Assembly: GCA_018666235.1 (NCBI GenBank)
Contig: JABJAB010000065.1
Location: forward strand, 1 to 58,996
Length of the DNA: 58,996 nucleotides
Direction: 5' to 3'
DNA from: Ilumatobacter sp.
GTDB taxonomy: Bacteria > Actinomycetota > Acidimicrobiia > Acidimicrobiales > Ilumatobacteraceae
Positions 8,436-17,137 of this stretch are shown piece after piece. A program made the position numbers and the translations under genes. The notes beneath the pieces were generated by a model. That model made no database searches. It was not told the DNA's origin and worked only from the letters and a program-made list of their open reading frames with translations. The stretch's first letter is position 1, and the number at the start of each line of letters is the position of its first letter.

Positions 8436-8558
8436 CCCCTCGGACGCTATCCGTGCAGCCTTGATGTCCGCCAGGTCGCCGGCCTCAACAGGGGTGTGAC
8501 GCGGGCACGGCTTCGGAAACACGCGTCGCCCACGTTGGCCGGGTTCCCCGCGTGACCG

Positions 8559-8564
8559 TACGAT
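8559..8564 (+). promoter_or_regulatory. -10 element for leaderless ctaB
   Basis: TACGAT, then 7 bases, then ATG 8572. An earlier in-frame ATG at 8563 sits inside this hexamer, so it cannot be transcribed from this promoter. This decides the ctaB start. Confidence 0.55.
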
Positions 8565-8571
8565 GGGCGCA

Positions 8572-9519
8572 ATGGCCGTCGGCTCTCGCCCCCTCGTTCC
8601 GTCGCGGCTCGCGCCCGGCGGAGTAGCGCACGGCAGTCGTCGCACGCCCACCACCGTCATTGGTGCCTACGTCGCACTGACCAAGCCGCGCATTATTGAA
8701 CTGCTGCTGATCACCACGGTGCCCACGATGATCCTTGCAGCGAGCGGATGGCCGTCCACCTGGCTCGTCGTGGTCACCCTGATTGGCGGAACGTTGTCGG
8801 CCGGCAGTGCCAACGCCGTCAACATGTACGTCGATCGTGACATCGACGCCTTGATGGAACGGACGCAGGCCCGGCCGCTCGTCACCGGTGTCATCGAACC
8901 TCGTAACGCACTCATCTTCGCCCTCAGCCTGCAGGTCGTCGCCTTCGGTGTGCTCTGGTCCGGAGCAAACCTGCTGTCGGCCGTCCTCGCCTTCGCTGCA
9001 GCGGCGTTCTATATCGGTGTGTACACCATCTGGTTGAAGCGCACCAGCCGTCAGAACATCGTCATCGGCGGCGCCGCGGGTGCGGTGCCGGTGTTGGTTG
9101 GCTGGTCTGCCGTGCAAAACAACGTCACCTGGACGCCGATTGTGCTGTTCATCGTGATGTTCCTGTGGACACCACCGCATTTTTGGGCACTTGCTGTTAA
9201 GTACGCCGACGACTACCGGGCGGCCGACGTTCCGATGCTCCCGAGCGTCGTGCCGATGGCTGAGACCGTGCGGCAGATGACCCTGTACACGGTGGCGCTC
9301 GTCATCTCGACGCTGGTCCTCCTTCCGGTCGCCGGACTGGGCTGGATATACGGGGTCGCGGCCGTCGTGCTCGGCGCCATCTTTCTTGGTGGCACCATTG
9401 CCCTCGGACGGAACCCGACACCTCAAGCGAGCATGCGACTCTTTGGTTTCTCCATCACGTACGTGACGTTGCTCTTCGGCGCCATGTCGCTTGATGTCTT
9501 TGTCGAGTACGGCTGGTGA
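8572..9519 (+). CDS. ctaB: Protoheme IX farnesyltransferase
   Basis: 315 residues, UbiA superfamily membrane prenyltransferase that converts heme B to heme O for aa3-type oxidases. The first Asp-rich motif is NMYVDRDIDALMERTQARPL and the second is YADDYRAADVPMLP; about nine membrane helices surround them. It lies just ahead of the oxidase operon in the same direction, which fits its role in making heme A for CtaD. ctaA (heme A synthase) is not in the window. Start chosen by the TACGAT box. Confidence 0.95.
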   Translation: MAVGSRPLVPSRLAPGGVAHGSRRTPTTVIGAYVALTKPRIIELLLITTVPTMILAASGWPSTWLVVVTLIGGTLSAGSANAVNMYVDRDIDALMERTQARPLVTGVIEPRNALIFALSLQVVAFGVLWSGANLLSAVLAFAAAAFYIGVYTIWLKRTSRQNIVIGGAAGAVPVLVGWSAVQNNVTWTPIVLFIVMFLWTPPHFWALAVKYADDYRAADVPMLPSVVPMAETVRQMTLYTVALVISTLVLLPVAGLGWIYGVAAVVLGAIFLGGTIALGRNPTPQASMRLFGFSITYVTLLFGAMSLDVFVEYGW

Positions 9520-9651
9520 TGGTCGCCAACGGCCTGGTCACCCTGGCGCCAAGTGGCGCCCCCAACGAACATCCACAGGAGCTTGTGAACATGCGCTCCG
9601 CCGTCCGTCACGAATCTCGCTGTGATTTCAGAAGATTCACCCCTCGGCAAG

Positions 9652-9701
9652 TAGTCTCGGGCCGTTGTGTGCCGCCACCTCCAGTCGATTTGATCCGTTG
9701 A
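9652..9701 (+). promoter_or_regulatory. Putative promoter and short leader ORF ahead of the oxidase operon
   Basis: TAGTCT (9652-9657) resembles the TANNNT boxes seen elsewhere in the window. Downstream, GTG 9669 opens a 10-codon frame, VPPPPVDLIR, stopping at 9701, 26 bases before ATG 9728. An overlapping GTG at 9667 gives VCRHLQSI. Four consecutive prolines would be an effective ribosome pause, so translational attenuation is conceivable. Nothing here proves it. Confidence 0.3.
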
Positions 9702-9727
9702 ACCGAAAATTGTGAGCTCCATTTCGT

Positions 9728-11353
9728 ATGACCACCATTGATCCCACCACCGCAACGGCCGAAGAATTTGCCGATGAACGCGACGGTGCCGTCGCGCAGT
9801 TGCTGGCAGCCATTGCTGATTGGCTGACATCGACCGACCACAAGAAGATCGGCCGACTGTTCCTCGGCGCCGGCCTCATCGGCCTGCTTGGGACCATCGT
9901 GGTCAACGTCATCATCAGTCTTGACCGCGCCGGCATCGCAAACATCGATGACGCCGCGACCCCGCAACTCCTCGACGCCCAGCGTGTCGGTCTCGTGTTC
10001 GGGACGCTGTTGCCATTGGCCGTCGGCCTGTGCATCGCCGTTGTTCCGATGCAGCTCGGCGCCCGTGCGATCGCGTTTCCACGGCTGGCCGCATCCGGCT
10101 TCTGGATGTGGGCTGGAGGTCTGATCTTCAGCATCATCGCCCTCGCCAACAATGGCGGCGGTCTTGGCGGCGACGCTGACATGGTCGATCTTTTCATCGG
10201 AGCGCACGGCCTGATGGCGATTGGCCTCACTGCCGTCGGCGCATCGATTGCTGTCACCGTGCTCACTACCCGAGCGCCGGGCATGACCATGCGTCGGGTC
10301 CCGTTCTTTTCAATGTCGGCGATGATCACCGGTATTGGTCTCGTACTCGTCATGCCGGTGCTGCTCGGAACGCTCAGCTACCTGTTCCTCGATCACCGCA
10401 ACGGTCGCGAAGCGTTCGGCGGGAACACCGGCCTCTACGACTGGGCGTCCTGGATCTTCACCCAACCGATGAGCTTCCTGTTTGCCATCCCGGCACTCGG
10501 TGTGCTCGCCGAAGGCGCCGCGCTGTTGTTCAAGCAGCGCACACCGGCACGAGGCGTCATGTACGCCGGCTTTGCGCTCGTCGGCGTCGCTGCCTTCGCT
10601 GGCGTGGCGCAGCAATCGCTGTTCAGCGTGGCCGAGGTCGACACGTTCGGTGGAGATGCTGTTTCGGACATCGTGCCGTCCGCCTTCTTCAACCTCTTGC
10701 CGCTGGTTGGCATCACCATCGTGTTGCTGATGTCGCTTTTCGTCGCCAAGCCCATTCGTGGCGCCAAGCCCAACCTCACGCCCGCGATGGTGTTCGGTTT
10801 CCTCGGTGTCGGGATGATCATGGTTGGCATGCTGGGCAACGCGATGTACGCCATCGAAGACCTCAAGCTGCAGGACTCGACGTTCGAAGAGGGCGTCCTC
10901 GTGTATGTCGCGTATGGCCTCGTCCTCGCCGCTCTCGGCGGGATGGCCTACTGGGCCTCGAAGCTCTGGGGAGTCGAGTTGTCGATGGTCAAATTGTTGC
11001 CCCTCGCCGGCCTCGGTGTCCTGGCCACAGTGCTCGCCTCGCTGCCCAACTACATCGCCGGCTTCGACCAGCAGCGTGACGTGTACGACACGGTCATCGC
11101 CGTTGGTCACGGACTCATGGCGCTCACCGTCATCGGTTTTGTCGGCCTGCTTGCGCAGGCAGTGGCCAATGATGACAACGACGCGGTCGACGATCCGTAC
11201 GACGGTCAGACGCTCGAATGGGCCACCACGTCGCCCGCGCCGGCCAACAACTTTGTCGAGCCACCCACGGTGATGTCCGCTGAACCGCTTGCCGACAGCA
11301 AGCCGAACTACGGCGCAGGCTCTGCCAGCGCCGACGAGAAAGGCGAGAAGTGA
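9728..11353 (+). CDS. Cytochrome c oxidase subunit I-like protein lacking all metal ligands
   Basis: 541 residues, about 12 membrane helices. It follows the heme-copper oxidase subunit I fold: TDHKKIGRLFLGAG near the N-terminus, PMQLGARAIAFPRLA, TRAPGMTM and a C-terminal DPYDGQTLEWATTSPAP that matches the real CtaD. Yet the ligands are gone. The heme a His position is Q85, the CuB motif GHPEVY is TQPMSF (245-250), the His-His pair is Q295-Q296, and HFH is VLV near 390-392. It cannot bind hemes or CuB in the usual way, so oxygen reduction is excluded. Likely a structural or assembly role. First gene of the operon that leads into ctaCDEF. Confidence 0.85.
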   Translation: MTTIDPTTATAEEFADERDGAVAQLLAAIADWLTSTDHKKIGRLFLGAGLIGLLGTIVVNVIISLDRAGIANIDDAATPQLLDAQRVGLVFGTLLPLAVGLCIAVVPMQLGARAIAFPRLAASGFWMWAGGLIFSIIALANNGGGLGGDADMVDLFIGAHGLMAIGLTAVGASIAVTVLTTRAPGMTMRRVPFFSMSAMITGIGLVLVMPVLLGTLSYLFLDHRNGREAFGGNTGLYDWASWIFTQPMSFLFAIPALGVLAEGAALLFKQRTPARGVMYAGFALVGVAAFAGVAQQSLFSVAEVDTFGGDAVSDIVPSAFFNLLPLVGITIVLLMSLFVAKPIRGAKPNLTPAMVFGFLGVGMIMVGMLGNAMYAIEDLKLQDSTFEEGVLVYVAYGLVLAALGGMAYWASKLWGVELSMVKLLPLAGLGVLATVLASLPNYIAGFDQQRDVYDTVIAVGHGLMALTVIGFVGLLAQAVANDDNDAVDDPYDGQTLEWATTSPAPANNFVEPPTVMSAEPLADSKPNYGAGSASADEKGEK

Positions 11354-11928
11354 TGCAGGCCCTCACTGCCGGACCCGCTGCGGCACCACGTCGACAGGTC
11401 ATCGCCGGCTCCGTCATGGCCAGCGTGGCGATGATCATGCTGACCGGTGGCATGCTCGCCGTCTGGTCCGAGCAACGCACGAATTTCGTCGAGAGTGAGG
11501 GCACCTGGCTCCCGAACGGGGTGGTCATCCCCGAAGTTGCTGCCAACGTGGCGCTCATCGCTTTCATTGCAATCTGCACGTTCGCCCAGTGGGCGGTCTG
11601 GTCGGTGAAGCGTCAAGATCGTGGGCACACAGCGTTTGCCCTCGGGGTCACCGCACTCACCGCAATCATGGTCATCAATGCCCAGGCGTTCATTTACGCC
11701 CAAATGGGCCTCGGCATCTCTGATGGTGCCTACGCCACGATGTTCTACGCCGTCACCGGGATGTTCACCCTCCTGATGATCATCGGCGTTGTCCTCACCG
11801 CGGTCACCGCATTCCGCTCCATTGGCGGACGAAGCGACAACGCCATCGTCGTCGCCCATGCGATCTACTGGTACACCATGGCGGCCATCTTCTCGGCCAT
11901 CTGGTTCGTCGTCTACATCACTAAGTGA
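11350..11928 (+). CDS. Cytochrome c oxidase subunit III-like membrane protein, divergent
   Basis: 192 residues, about five membrane helices. It parallels the genuine CtaE in layout: LGVTALTAIMVINAQAF against LGVTALLGGLFVAGQIYEF, then YAVTGMFTLLMIIGVVL against the FHGVHVSIGIIML helix, and AIYWYTMAAIFSAIWFVVYI against GLYWHFVDIVWIIIFTLVYLI. The conserved Glu of IYEF, the HGVH histidines and the WHFVD motif are all lost. The start overlaps the preceding stop (ATGA). It presumably pairs with the dead subunit I homologue as III pairs with I. Confidence 0.75.
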   Translation: MMQALTAGPAAAPRRQVIAGSVMASVAMIMLTGGMLAVWSEQRTNFVESEGTWLPNGVVIPEVAANVALIAFIAICTFAQWAVWSVKRQDRGHTAFALGVTALTAIMVINAQAFIYAQMGLGISDGAYATMFYAVTGMFTLLMIIGVVLTAVTAFRSIGGRSDNAIVVAHAIYWYTMAAIFSAIWFVVYITK

Positions 11929-11935
11929 GTCTTTG

Positions 11936-13144
11936 ATGTTCACCACAGGTTCCAAAATTCTCATCGGCAGCTCGGTGCTCGCCACCGTGGCGGCCATCGT
12001 CTACGGCATCTCGCAGGGCGAGGCGATCGGCATTGTTGGCTTGATCTCCGCGGCAATCGCGCTAGCGCTGCTCGCCGGCTTCAACGTCTGGGCGCGTGAC
12101 TCGAACCTGTCCGCAACGGACACCACGGCAATCGCGACCTCCGACGCGGCGATTGAGCCCCCCGGGGCCAGCATCTGGCCGATGGTGTTCGGCGTCGGAG
12201 CAACCACCGTGTTGCTGGGGCTCGTCACACAGCAGAGCATCTTCACCATCGGCGTCGTCATCCTCATTGCCGCAGGTGCGCAGTGGATGGTGCAGGCTTG
12301 GGCCGAGAGCGCTTCGTCGGACCGCAGGGTCAATGCCGATGTTCGCGACCGTGTGGCCAACCCGCTCGAATACCCGTTGCTCGGAGCCGTTGCTGTCGGC
12401 ATCATCGCCTTCGCCTTCAGCCGCATCATGCTGTGGCTGTCAAAAACCAACACGGTCTATGCCTTCGTCATCCTCGCCACGCTGATCGCTCTGATCGCCT
12501 TCTTCTTCGCCTTCCGCCCATCGGTCAAGCGTGGAGCAATCAGCGCTGTCCTCGGCCTGGGTGCCGTGGCGATCGTCGCGAGTGGCACTGCTGCGGGCGT
12601 CGATGGTGAACGTGACATCCACGTGCACGAGACCACCACCACCGCTGCTGTCGAGGGTCTCTGTGCCAGCCCCGAAAAGGGCGAGTTCGACGAGAAAGCA
12701 AGCCAGACCGTCGGAACCAAGTCCAGCACCTACACGATCACGTTGACCGCATCCGATGAACTCGAGTTTGACGTCCCCGGGCCGGTTGAGGTCGGTGCCG
12801 TTGCGATGGTGCTCCCTCGCTCGAACCCCAACAACATCGTGTTCCGCAACGATTCTGACGAAGAACGTCGACTGACCTACGACTTCCGGGCGCTGACCGA
12901 GGACGAGATCATCGAGATCGAAGCTGCCAAGGAAGACGAATCGCATGGCGGCGAAGGTGAGAGCGACGAGGAACACAGCACCGTCGAGCGCTTCCAGCAG
13001 TGCACCACGCTCATCGAACCGGGCGGGGCTCAGCTCATGACGCTGCTCATCGCGGAGCCGAGTATCTCCCCGTCCAATGACGACGAAGCCTTCCGCTTCT
13101 TTGTTCCCGGAACCGACGCTGAGCTCGAGGTGATGGTGCCATGA
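11936..13144 (+). CDS. Membrane protein with subunit IV-like hairpin and cupredoxin-like C-terminal domain
   Basis: 402 residues: about seven membrane segments (roughly 8-26, 30-50, 80-97, 101-118, 147-166, 172-192, 200-220), then an exported domain of about 180 residues. The segment GASIWPMVFGVGATTVLLG resembles the C-terminal tail of the genuine CtaD (PSYWPMVLAFSLPI), a subunit IV-type hairpin. The tail (YTITLTASDELEFDV, NNIVFRNDSDEERRL, IEPGGAQLMTLL, FRFFVPGTDAELEVMV) has the strand pattern of a cupredoxin but no Cys/His/Met copper set. A His/Glu-rich loop lies at about 328-350. This could be a subunit II stand-in for the degenerate trio; that is inference. Confidence 0.65.
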   Translation: MFTTGSKILIGSSVLATVAAIVYGISQGEAIGIVGLISAAIALALLAGFNVWARDSNLSATDTTAIATSDAAIEPPGASIWPMVFGVGATTVLLGLVTQQSIFTIGVVILIAAGAQWMVQAWAESASSDRRVNADVRDRVANPLEYPLLGAVAVGIIAFAFSRIMLWLSKTNTVYAFVILATLIALIAFFFAFRPSVKRGAISAVLGLGAVAIVASGTAAGVDGERDIHVHETTTTAAVEGLCASPEKGEFDEKASQTVGTKSSTYTITLTASDELEFDVPGPVEVGAVAMVLPRSNPNNIVFRNDSDEERRLTYDFRALTEDEIIEIEAAKEDESHGGEGESDEEHSTVERFQQCTTLIEPGGAQLMTLLIAEPSISPSNDDEAFRFFVPGTDAELEVMVP

Positions 13145-14424
13145 TCGTTCGCAGCGCAACGAGTGACCTTCAACCACCGACGACGAAAATGCAGGCAGTG
13201 AACTCCACAACTACGGTCAACTCCGTGACGCCTCGTGCACGTATCGCCCGCCTCTCTGCCGTTGCCATGTTGGCCGCAGTCGTTGCAGGCTGTGCGCAAG
13301 ACGCGCCGCAGGACACCTGGCAGCCGGCTGGCTCGAATGCCCGCCAGATCAATGACCTCGATATCTGGGTGTTCAGCATTGCTGGCATCGTCGGCGTCGC
13401 TGTGTTCTCGGTCCTTGGCTTCGCCGTCTGGAAATACCGCGATCGCGGCCAGCCAATCCCCGAGCAGACCCACGGCAAGCCGGCGCTCGAGATTGGCCTG
13501 ACGATTCTCCCTGCCTTGATTCTGATCGGCATCGCTATCCCCACGGTCGGCACGATCATGGATCTCAACAAGACCGATGACACCGAGTGCATCATCAACG
13601 TCACCGGCCAGCAATGGTGGTGGGAAGTTGATTACCCGGTCCAGGACGGCTGTGGCGGCATTGAAGAACCCATCGTCACGTCAGGCCAGATGGTCATCGA
13701 AGCCGGCTCGAAGGTGCTCGTGCGTGGCACCAGCCGCGACGTCATTCACTCCTGGTGGATTCCTCGTCTCAACGGCAAGCGCGACATGGTGCCGGGCCGC
13801 ATCCACACCGTGCGTCTCGAAGCCGACGAACCCGGTATCTATGCCGGTCAGTGCACCGAGTTCTGCGGGCTGAGCCACGCCAACATGCGCATGGAAGTCA
13901 TCGCCATGGAGCCGGACGACTTCGCTGCATGGAAAGCCAACCAGCTCGAGGCATATGCCTCGCCTGATGAAGGCACGCTCGCTGCGGAAGGCGAAGCCAC
14001 CTTCATCACGCAGTGTTCACGGTGTCACCAGGTCGATGGCCTCACCGACAGCGGTGGCGAGCTGGTCGTGGCCCGCCCCGACCAAAATGTCTGGTCTGGC
14101 GCAGCGCCAAACCTCACCAATTTCATGACTCGCAACACCTTCGCCGGAGCGACCTGGAATCTGCTGAGCAACGAGTGCTGGCCGGACGTCTGGGAGGCCG
14201 ATTCATCTGAGGTCGGCGCTGCCTATCTCGAAGGCGTCAGCGACAGCTGCCTCAACGAAGTCGAGCTACGTGAGTGGCTCCGCAACGCACCGGCCAAGAA
14301 GCCGATGTACACCGACCCTGAAAGCCTGGAGGAGACCGACGGTCTTCCCCGTGGCATGCCGTACCTGGCGCTGAGTGAAGATCAGATTGATCAACTCATC
14401 GCCTACCTGCTCGAGCGCAAGTGA
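13141..14424 (+). CDS. ctaC: Cytochrome c oxidase subunit II with fused cytochrome c domain
   Basis: 427 residues. Lipoprotein signal ending AMLAAVVAGC (C51), two membrane helices, a CuA cupredoxin domain, then a c-type cytochrome. CuA ligands are visible: H203 (VIHSWW) and C238-T-E-F-C242-GLS-H246-AN-M249. The heme site is C292-SR-C295-H296, so this is a caa3-type arrangement that can accept electrons directly. DQIDQLIAYLLERK ends the cytochrome. The ATG overlaps the stop of the preceding unusual gene (ATGA), which ties the two gene groups into one translationally coupled operon. Confidence 0.95.
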   Translation: MIVRSATSDLQPPTTKMQAVNSTTTVNSVTPRARIARLSAVAMLAAVVAGCAQDAPQDTWQPAGSNARQINDLDIWVFSIAGIVGVAVFSVLGFAVWKYRDRGQPIPEQTHGKPALEIGLTILPALILIGIAIPTVGTIMDLNKTDDTECIINVTGQQWWWEVDYPVQDGCGGIEEPIVTSGQMVIEAGSKVLVRGTSRDVIHSWWIPRLNGKRDMVPGRIHTVRLEADEPGIYAGQCTEFCGLSHANMRMEVIAMEPDDFAAWKANQLEAYASPDEGTLAAEGEATFITQCSRCHQVDGLTDSGGELVVARPDQNVWSGAAPNLTNFMTRNTFAGATWNLLSNECWPDVWEADSSEVGAAYLEGVSDSCLNEVELREWLRNAPAKKPMYTDPESLEETDGLPRGMPYLALSEDQIDQLIAYLLERK

Positions 14425-14441
14425 CACGGAGCGACTGAACA

Positions 14442-16460
14442 ATGGCCATCATCGAACGTCCAGCTGAGACACCTGACGCCCGCCCCGCGGGAACGGCGCA
14501 GGCGCCCACTGCAGCCACCAATTACGGCTACCTGCGCCGCCCCGTGGAAACCACCGGCTGGCGCTCGTGGGCCTTCACGGTCGATCACAAGAAAATCGGC
14601 ATCATGTACGGCGCCGTCGCGATGTTCTTCTTCATCATCGGTGGCCTTGAAGCCGGACTCATCCGGCTGCAGCTCGCCGGTCCCGACGGCACGATCCTGT
14701 CGGCCGACAAGTACAACCAGATGTTCACGATGCACGCCACCACCATGGTGTTCCTCTTCGTGATGCCGATGGCTGCGGCCTTCGCGAACTACTTCATTCC
14801 GCTTCAGATCGGAGCTCGAGACGTCGCGTTCCCTCGCCTCAACGCGCTGTCCCTCTGGGTCTTCGTGTTTGGTGGCGTCTTCCTCAACACGTCGTGGTTC
14901 CTCGGCGGCGGCGCAGACGGCGGCTGGTTCATGTACGCACCGAACAGCTCGGTGCCGTTCAGCCCGACCAACGGTGTCGACTTCTGGGCACTCGGCCTGC
15001 AGATCACCGGTATCGCTTCACTGGTCGGTGCCATCAACCTCATCGTCACCGTGCTCAACATGCGAGCACCTGGCATGTCGATGATGAAGATGCCGATCTT
15101 CACCTGGATGGCTTTCGTGGTGCAGATGCTGCTCCTCTTCGCCATCCCCGTCATCACCGTGGCGCTCTTCCTGCTGATGTTCCAGCGAAGTTTCGGCGCC
15201 ACGTTCTTCAGTGTCGAGGCCGGGGCTGATCCGTTGCTCTGGCAGCACCTGTTCTGGATCTTCGGTCACCCTGAGGTGTACATCCTCGTGTTGCCCAGCT
15301 TCGGTATTATTTCCGAGGTTCTCCCCGTCTTCTCGAAGAAGCCGTTGTTCGGCTACCCGTTCGTCGTGTTCTCCGGCGCCGCCATTGGCTTCGTCGGCTG
15401 GGGCGTCTGGGCGCACCACATGTTCGCCTCGGGCCTCGGCCCGGTGTCGGTTGCTGTGTTCTCGGTGGCCACGATGGCCATTGCAGTGCCGACCGGCGTC
15501 AAGATCATCAACTGGACGCTCACGATGTGGGGCGGCAAGTTGAAGTTCACGACCGCCATGCTGTTTGCCGTCGGGCTCATCGTGCAGTTCACCATCGGAG
15601 GCCTCTCCGGTGTCACCCATGCGGTTGCGCCGTCTGACACCCAGCAGACCGACACGTACTACATCGTTGCCCACTTCCACTACGTCATCTTCGGTGGCGC
15701 TGTGCTCGGCCTGTTCTCCGGCTTCTACTACTGGTGGCCGAAGATCTTCGGCAAGCTCCTCAGCGAAGGCTGGGGCAAATGGAACTTCTGGCTGATGATC
15801 GCCGGCATGAACCTCACATTCGGACCGATGCACATCATCGGGTTGCAGGGTCAGCCCCGCCGCATGTACGTCTGGACGGAGTTCCGTGCGGGTGAAGGAT
15901 TCTTCAACCTCGGCTTCTGGAACCTCGTGGCCACGATCGGCACGTTCATCCTCGCTGTCGGTGTGCTGCTGTTCCTCGTGAACATCTGGATCACCCACCG
16001 TCCCGGCTCGAAGACCCCGCCAGCACCTGCAGACCCGTGGGACGCACGCAGCCTCGAATGGATCACGAGCAGCCCGCCGAAGGAATACAACTTCGCTCGC
16101 ACCCCGCAGGTATCTGAACTCGACGAGTTCTTCCACCGGAAGTACGAAGACGTGGGCGAAGGCGACAGCCACGAGTACGTGCAGCGGATGACCGGCGAAG
16201 AAGTCATCCAGCACGAAGAAGACAACGCCGACCCGAACATCCACCTGCCGGCACCGTCCTACTGGCCGATGGTCCTTGCGTTCTCGCTGCCGATCATGGC
16301 CTACGGCGTCATCTACAACACGCTCTTGATCGTTGCTGGCGGTGCCATTGCGGTCATGGCGATGTTCGGTTGGGCCCTCGAGCCTGCCGACGCAGAACAG
16401 TCCGACTACGACCCCACTGATGATGGCGGCGAGACGAGCAAGGAATTGGCCAATGTCTGA
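14442..16460 (+). CDS. ctaD: Cytochrome c oxidase subunit I
   Basis: 672 residues, aa3-type. All ligands are present: heme a H98 (FTMHATTM), CuB H276 with cross-linked Y280 (GHPEVY), H325-H326 (AHHMF), and H411/H413 (VAHFHYV) for hemes a3 and a. It pumps protons while reducing oxygen at the cell membrane. The C-terminus is extended past helix XII by about 130 residues that include PAPSYWPMV and a two-helix hairpin resembling bacterial subunit IV. It starts 17 bases after ctaC and overlaps ctaE by 8 bases. Confidence 0.97.
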   Translation: MAIIERPAETPDARPAGTAQAPTAATNYGYLRRPVETTGWRSWAFTVDHKKIGIMYGAVAMFFFIIGGLEAGLIRLQLAGPDGTILSADKYNQMFTMHATTMVFLFVMPMAAAFANYFIPLQIGARDVAFPRLNALSLWVFVFGGVFLNTSWFLGGGADGGWFMYAPNSSVPFSPTNGVDFWALGLQITGIASLVGAINLIVTVLNMRAPGMSMMKMPIFTWMAFVVQMLLLFAIPVITVALFLLMFQRSFGATFFSVEAGADPLLWQHLFWIFGHPEVYILVLPSFGIISEVLPVFSKKPLFGYPFVVFSGAAIGFVGWGVWAHHMFASGLGPVSVAVFSVATMAIAVPTGVKIINWTLTMWGGKLKFTTAMLFAVGLIVQFTIGGLSGVTHAVAPSDTQQTDTYYIVAHFHYVIFGGAVLGLFSGFYYWWPKIFGKLLSEGWGKWNFWLMIAGMNLTFGPMHIIGLQGQPRRMYVWTEFRAGEGFFNLGFWNLVATIGTFILAVGVLLFLVNIWITHRPGSKTPPAPADPWDARSLEWITSSPPKEYNFARTPQVSELDEFFHRKYEDVGEGDSHEYVQRMTGEEVIQHEEDNADPNIHLPAPSYWPMVLAFSLPIMAYGVIYNTLLIVAGGAIAVMAMFGWALEPADAEQSDYDPTDDGGETSKELANV

Positions 16461-17133
16461 TTCGGTAATCACCGAGCCGGCGCCCGACGCCGTCGACGTC
16501 GTGGAAGACCACCCTGCTGAACATGCAGGAGACGACCACGGTCACGATGACCACGCGCACGGCGGGCATCACTCGTCGCTCGGGCTGTCCAACAACAAGC
16601 TGGCCATGTGGCTGTTCCTTGGATCTGAGTGCCTCCTCTTCGGTGGACTCATCTCCACCTACATGCTGTACCGCAACCGGCACTCGGCAGAACTTGGTCC
16701 GGACCAACTGTGGGATATCCCGTTCACCTCGGCATCGAGCTTCGTTCTGCTCACGTCGTCGCTCACCATGGTGCTCGCAGTCAGCGCAGCCAACCGCAAG
16801 GATCTGCGCAACACCAAGATCTTCCTGGGCGTCACGGCGCTGCTCGGCGGACTGTTCGTCGCCGGCCAGATCTACGAGTTCACGACCTTCTATCGAGAAG
16901 GCTTGGGATTCACCACGAGCCTCTTCTCGTCGAGCTTCTTCACGCTCACCGGCTTCCACGGCGTGCACGTGTCGATCGGCATCATCATGTTGGTGGCCAC
17001 GATTGGCATGATTCAGAAAGACAAAATCTCTGGCGACAAGGCCGAGGCGGTCGAAATGGTCGGCCTCTACTGGCACTTCGTCGACATCGTTTGGATCATC
17101 ATCTTCACCCTCGTCTACTTGATTCCGGCCTGA
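16453..17133 (+). CDS. ctaE: Cytochrome c oxidase subunit III
   Basis: 226 residues, five helices after a His/Asp-rich N-terminal tail (GDDHGHDDHAHGGHH) that could bind metal. Family motifs are KLAMWLFLGSECLLFGG, AGQIYEFTTF with the conserved Glu, GFHGVHVSIGIIML and GLYWHFVDIVWIIIF. The start at ATG 16453 lies within the end of ctaD. It stabilises subunit I and proton uptake. Confidence 0.95.
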   Translation: MSDSVITEPAPDAVDVVEDHPAEHAGDDHGHDDHAHGGHHSSLGLSNNKLAMWLFLGSECLLFGGLISTYMLYRNRHSAELGPDQLWDIPFTSASSFVLLTSSLTMVLAVSAANRKDLRNTKIFLGVTALLGGLFVAGQIYEFTTFYREGLGFTTSLFSSSFFTLTGFHGVHVSIGIIMLVATIGMIQKDKISGDKAEAVEMVGLYWHFVDIVWIIIFTLVYLIPA

Positions 17134-17137
17134 TCAC

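Noticed and set aside
8563..8571. ATG 8563 as the ctaB start
   Set aside because: This ATG lies inside the TACGAT -10 element that is 7 bases from ATG 8572.
15018..16472. 484-codon frame on the minus strand
   Set aside because: Fully antisense to ctaD, whose motifs are unambiguous; rich in His/Asp/Arg as typical of shadow frames.
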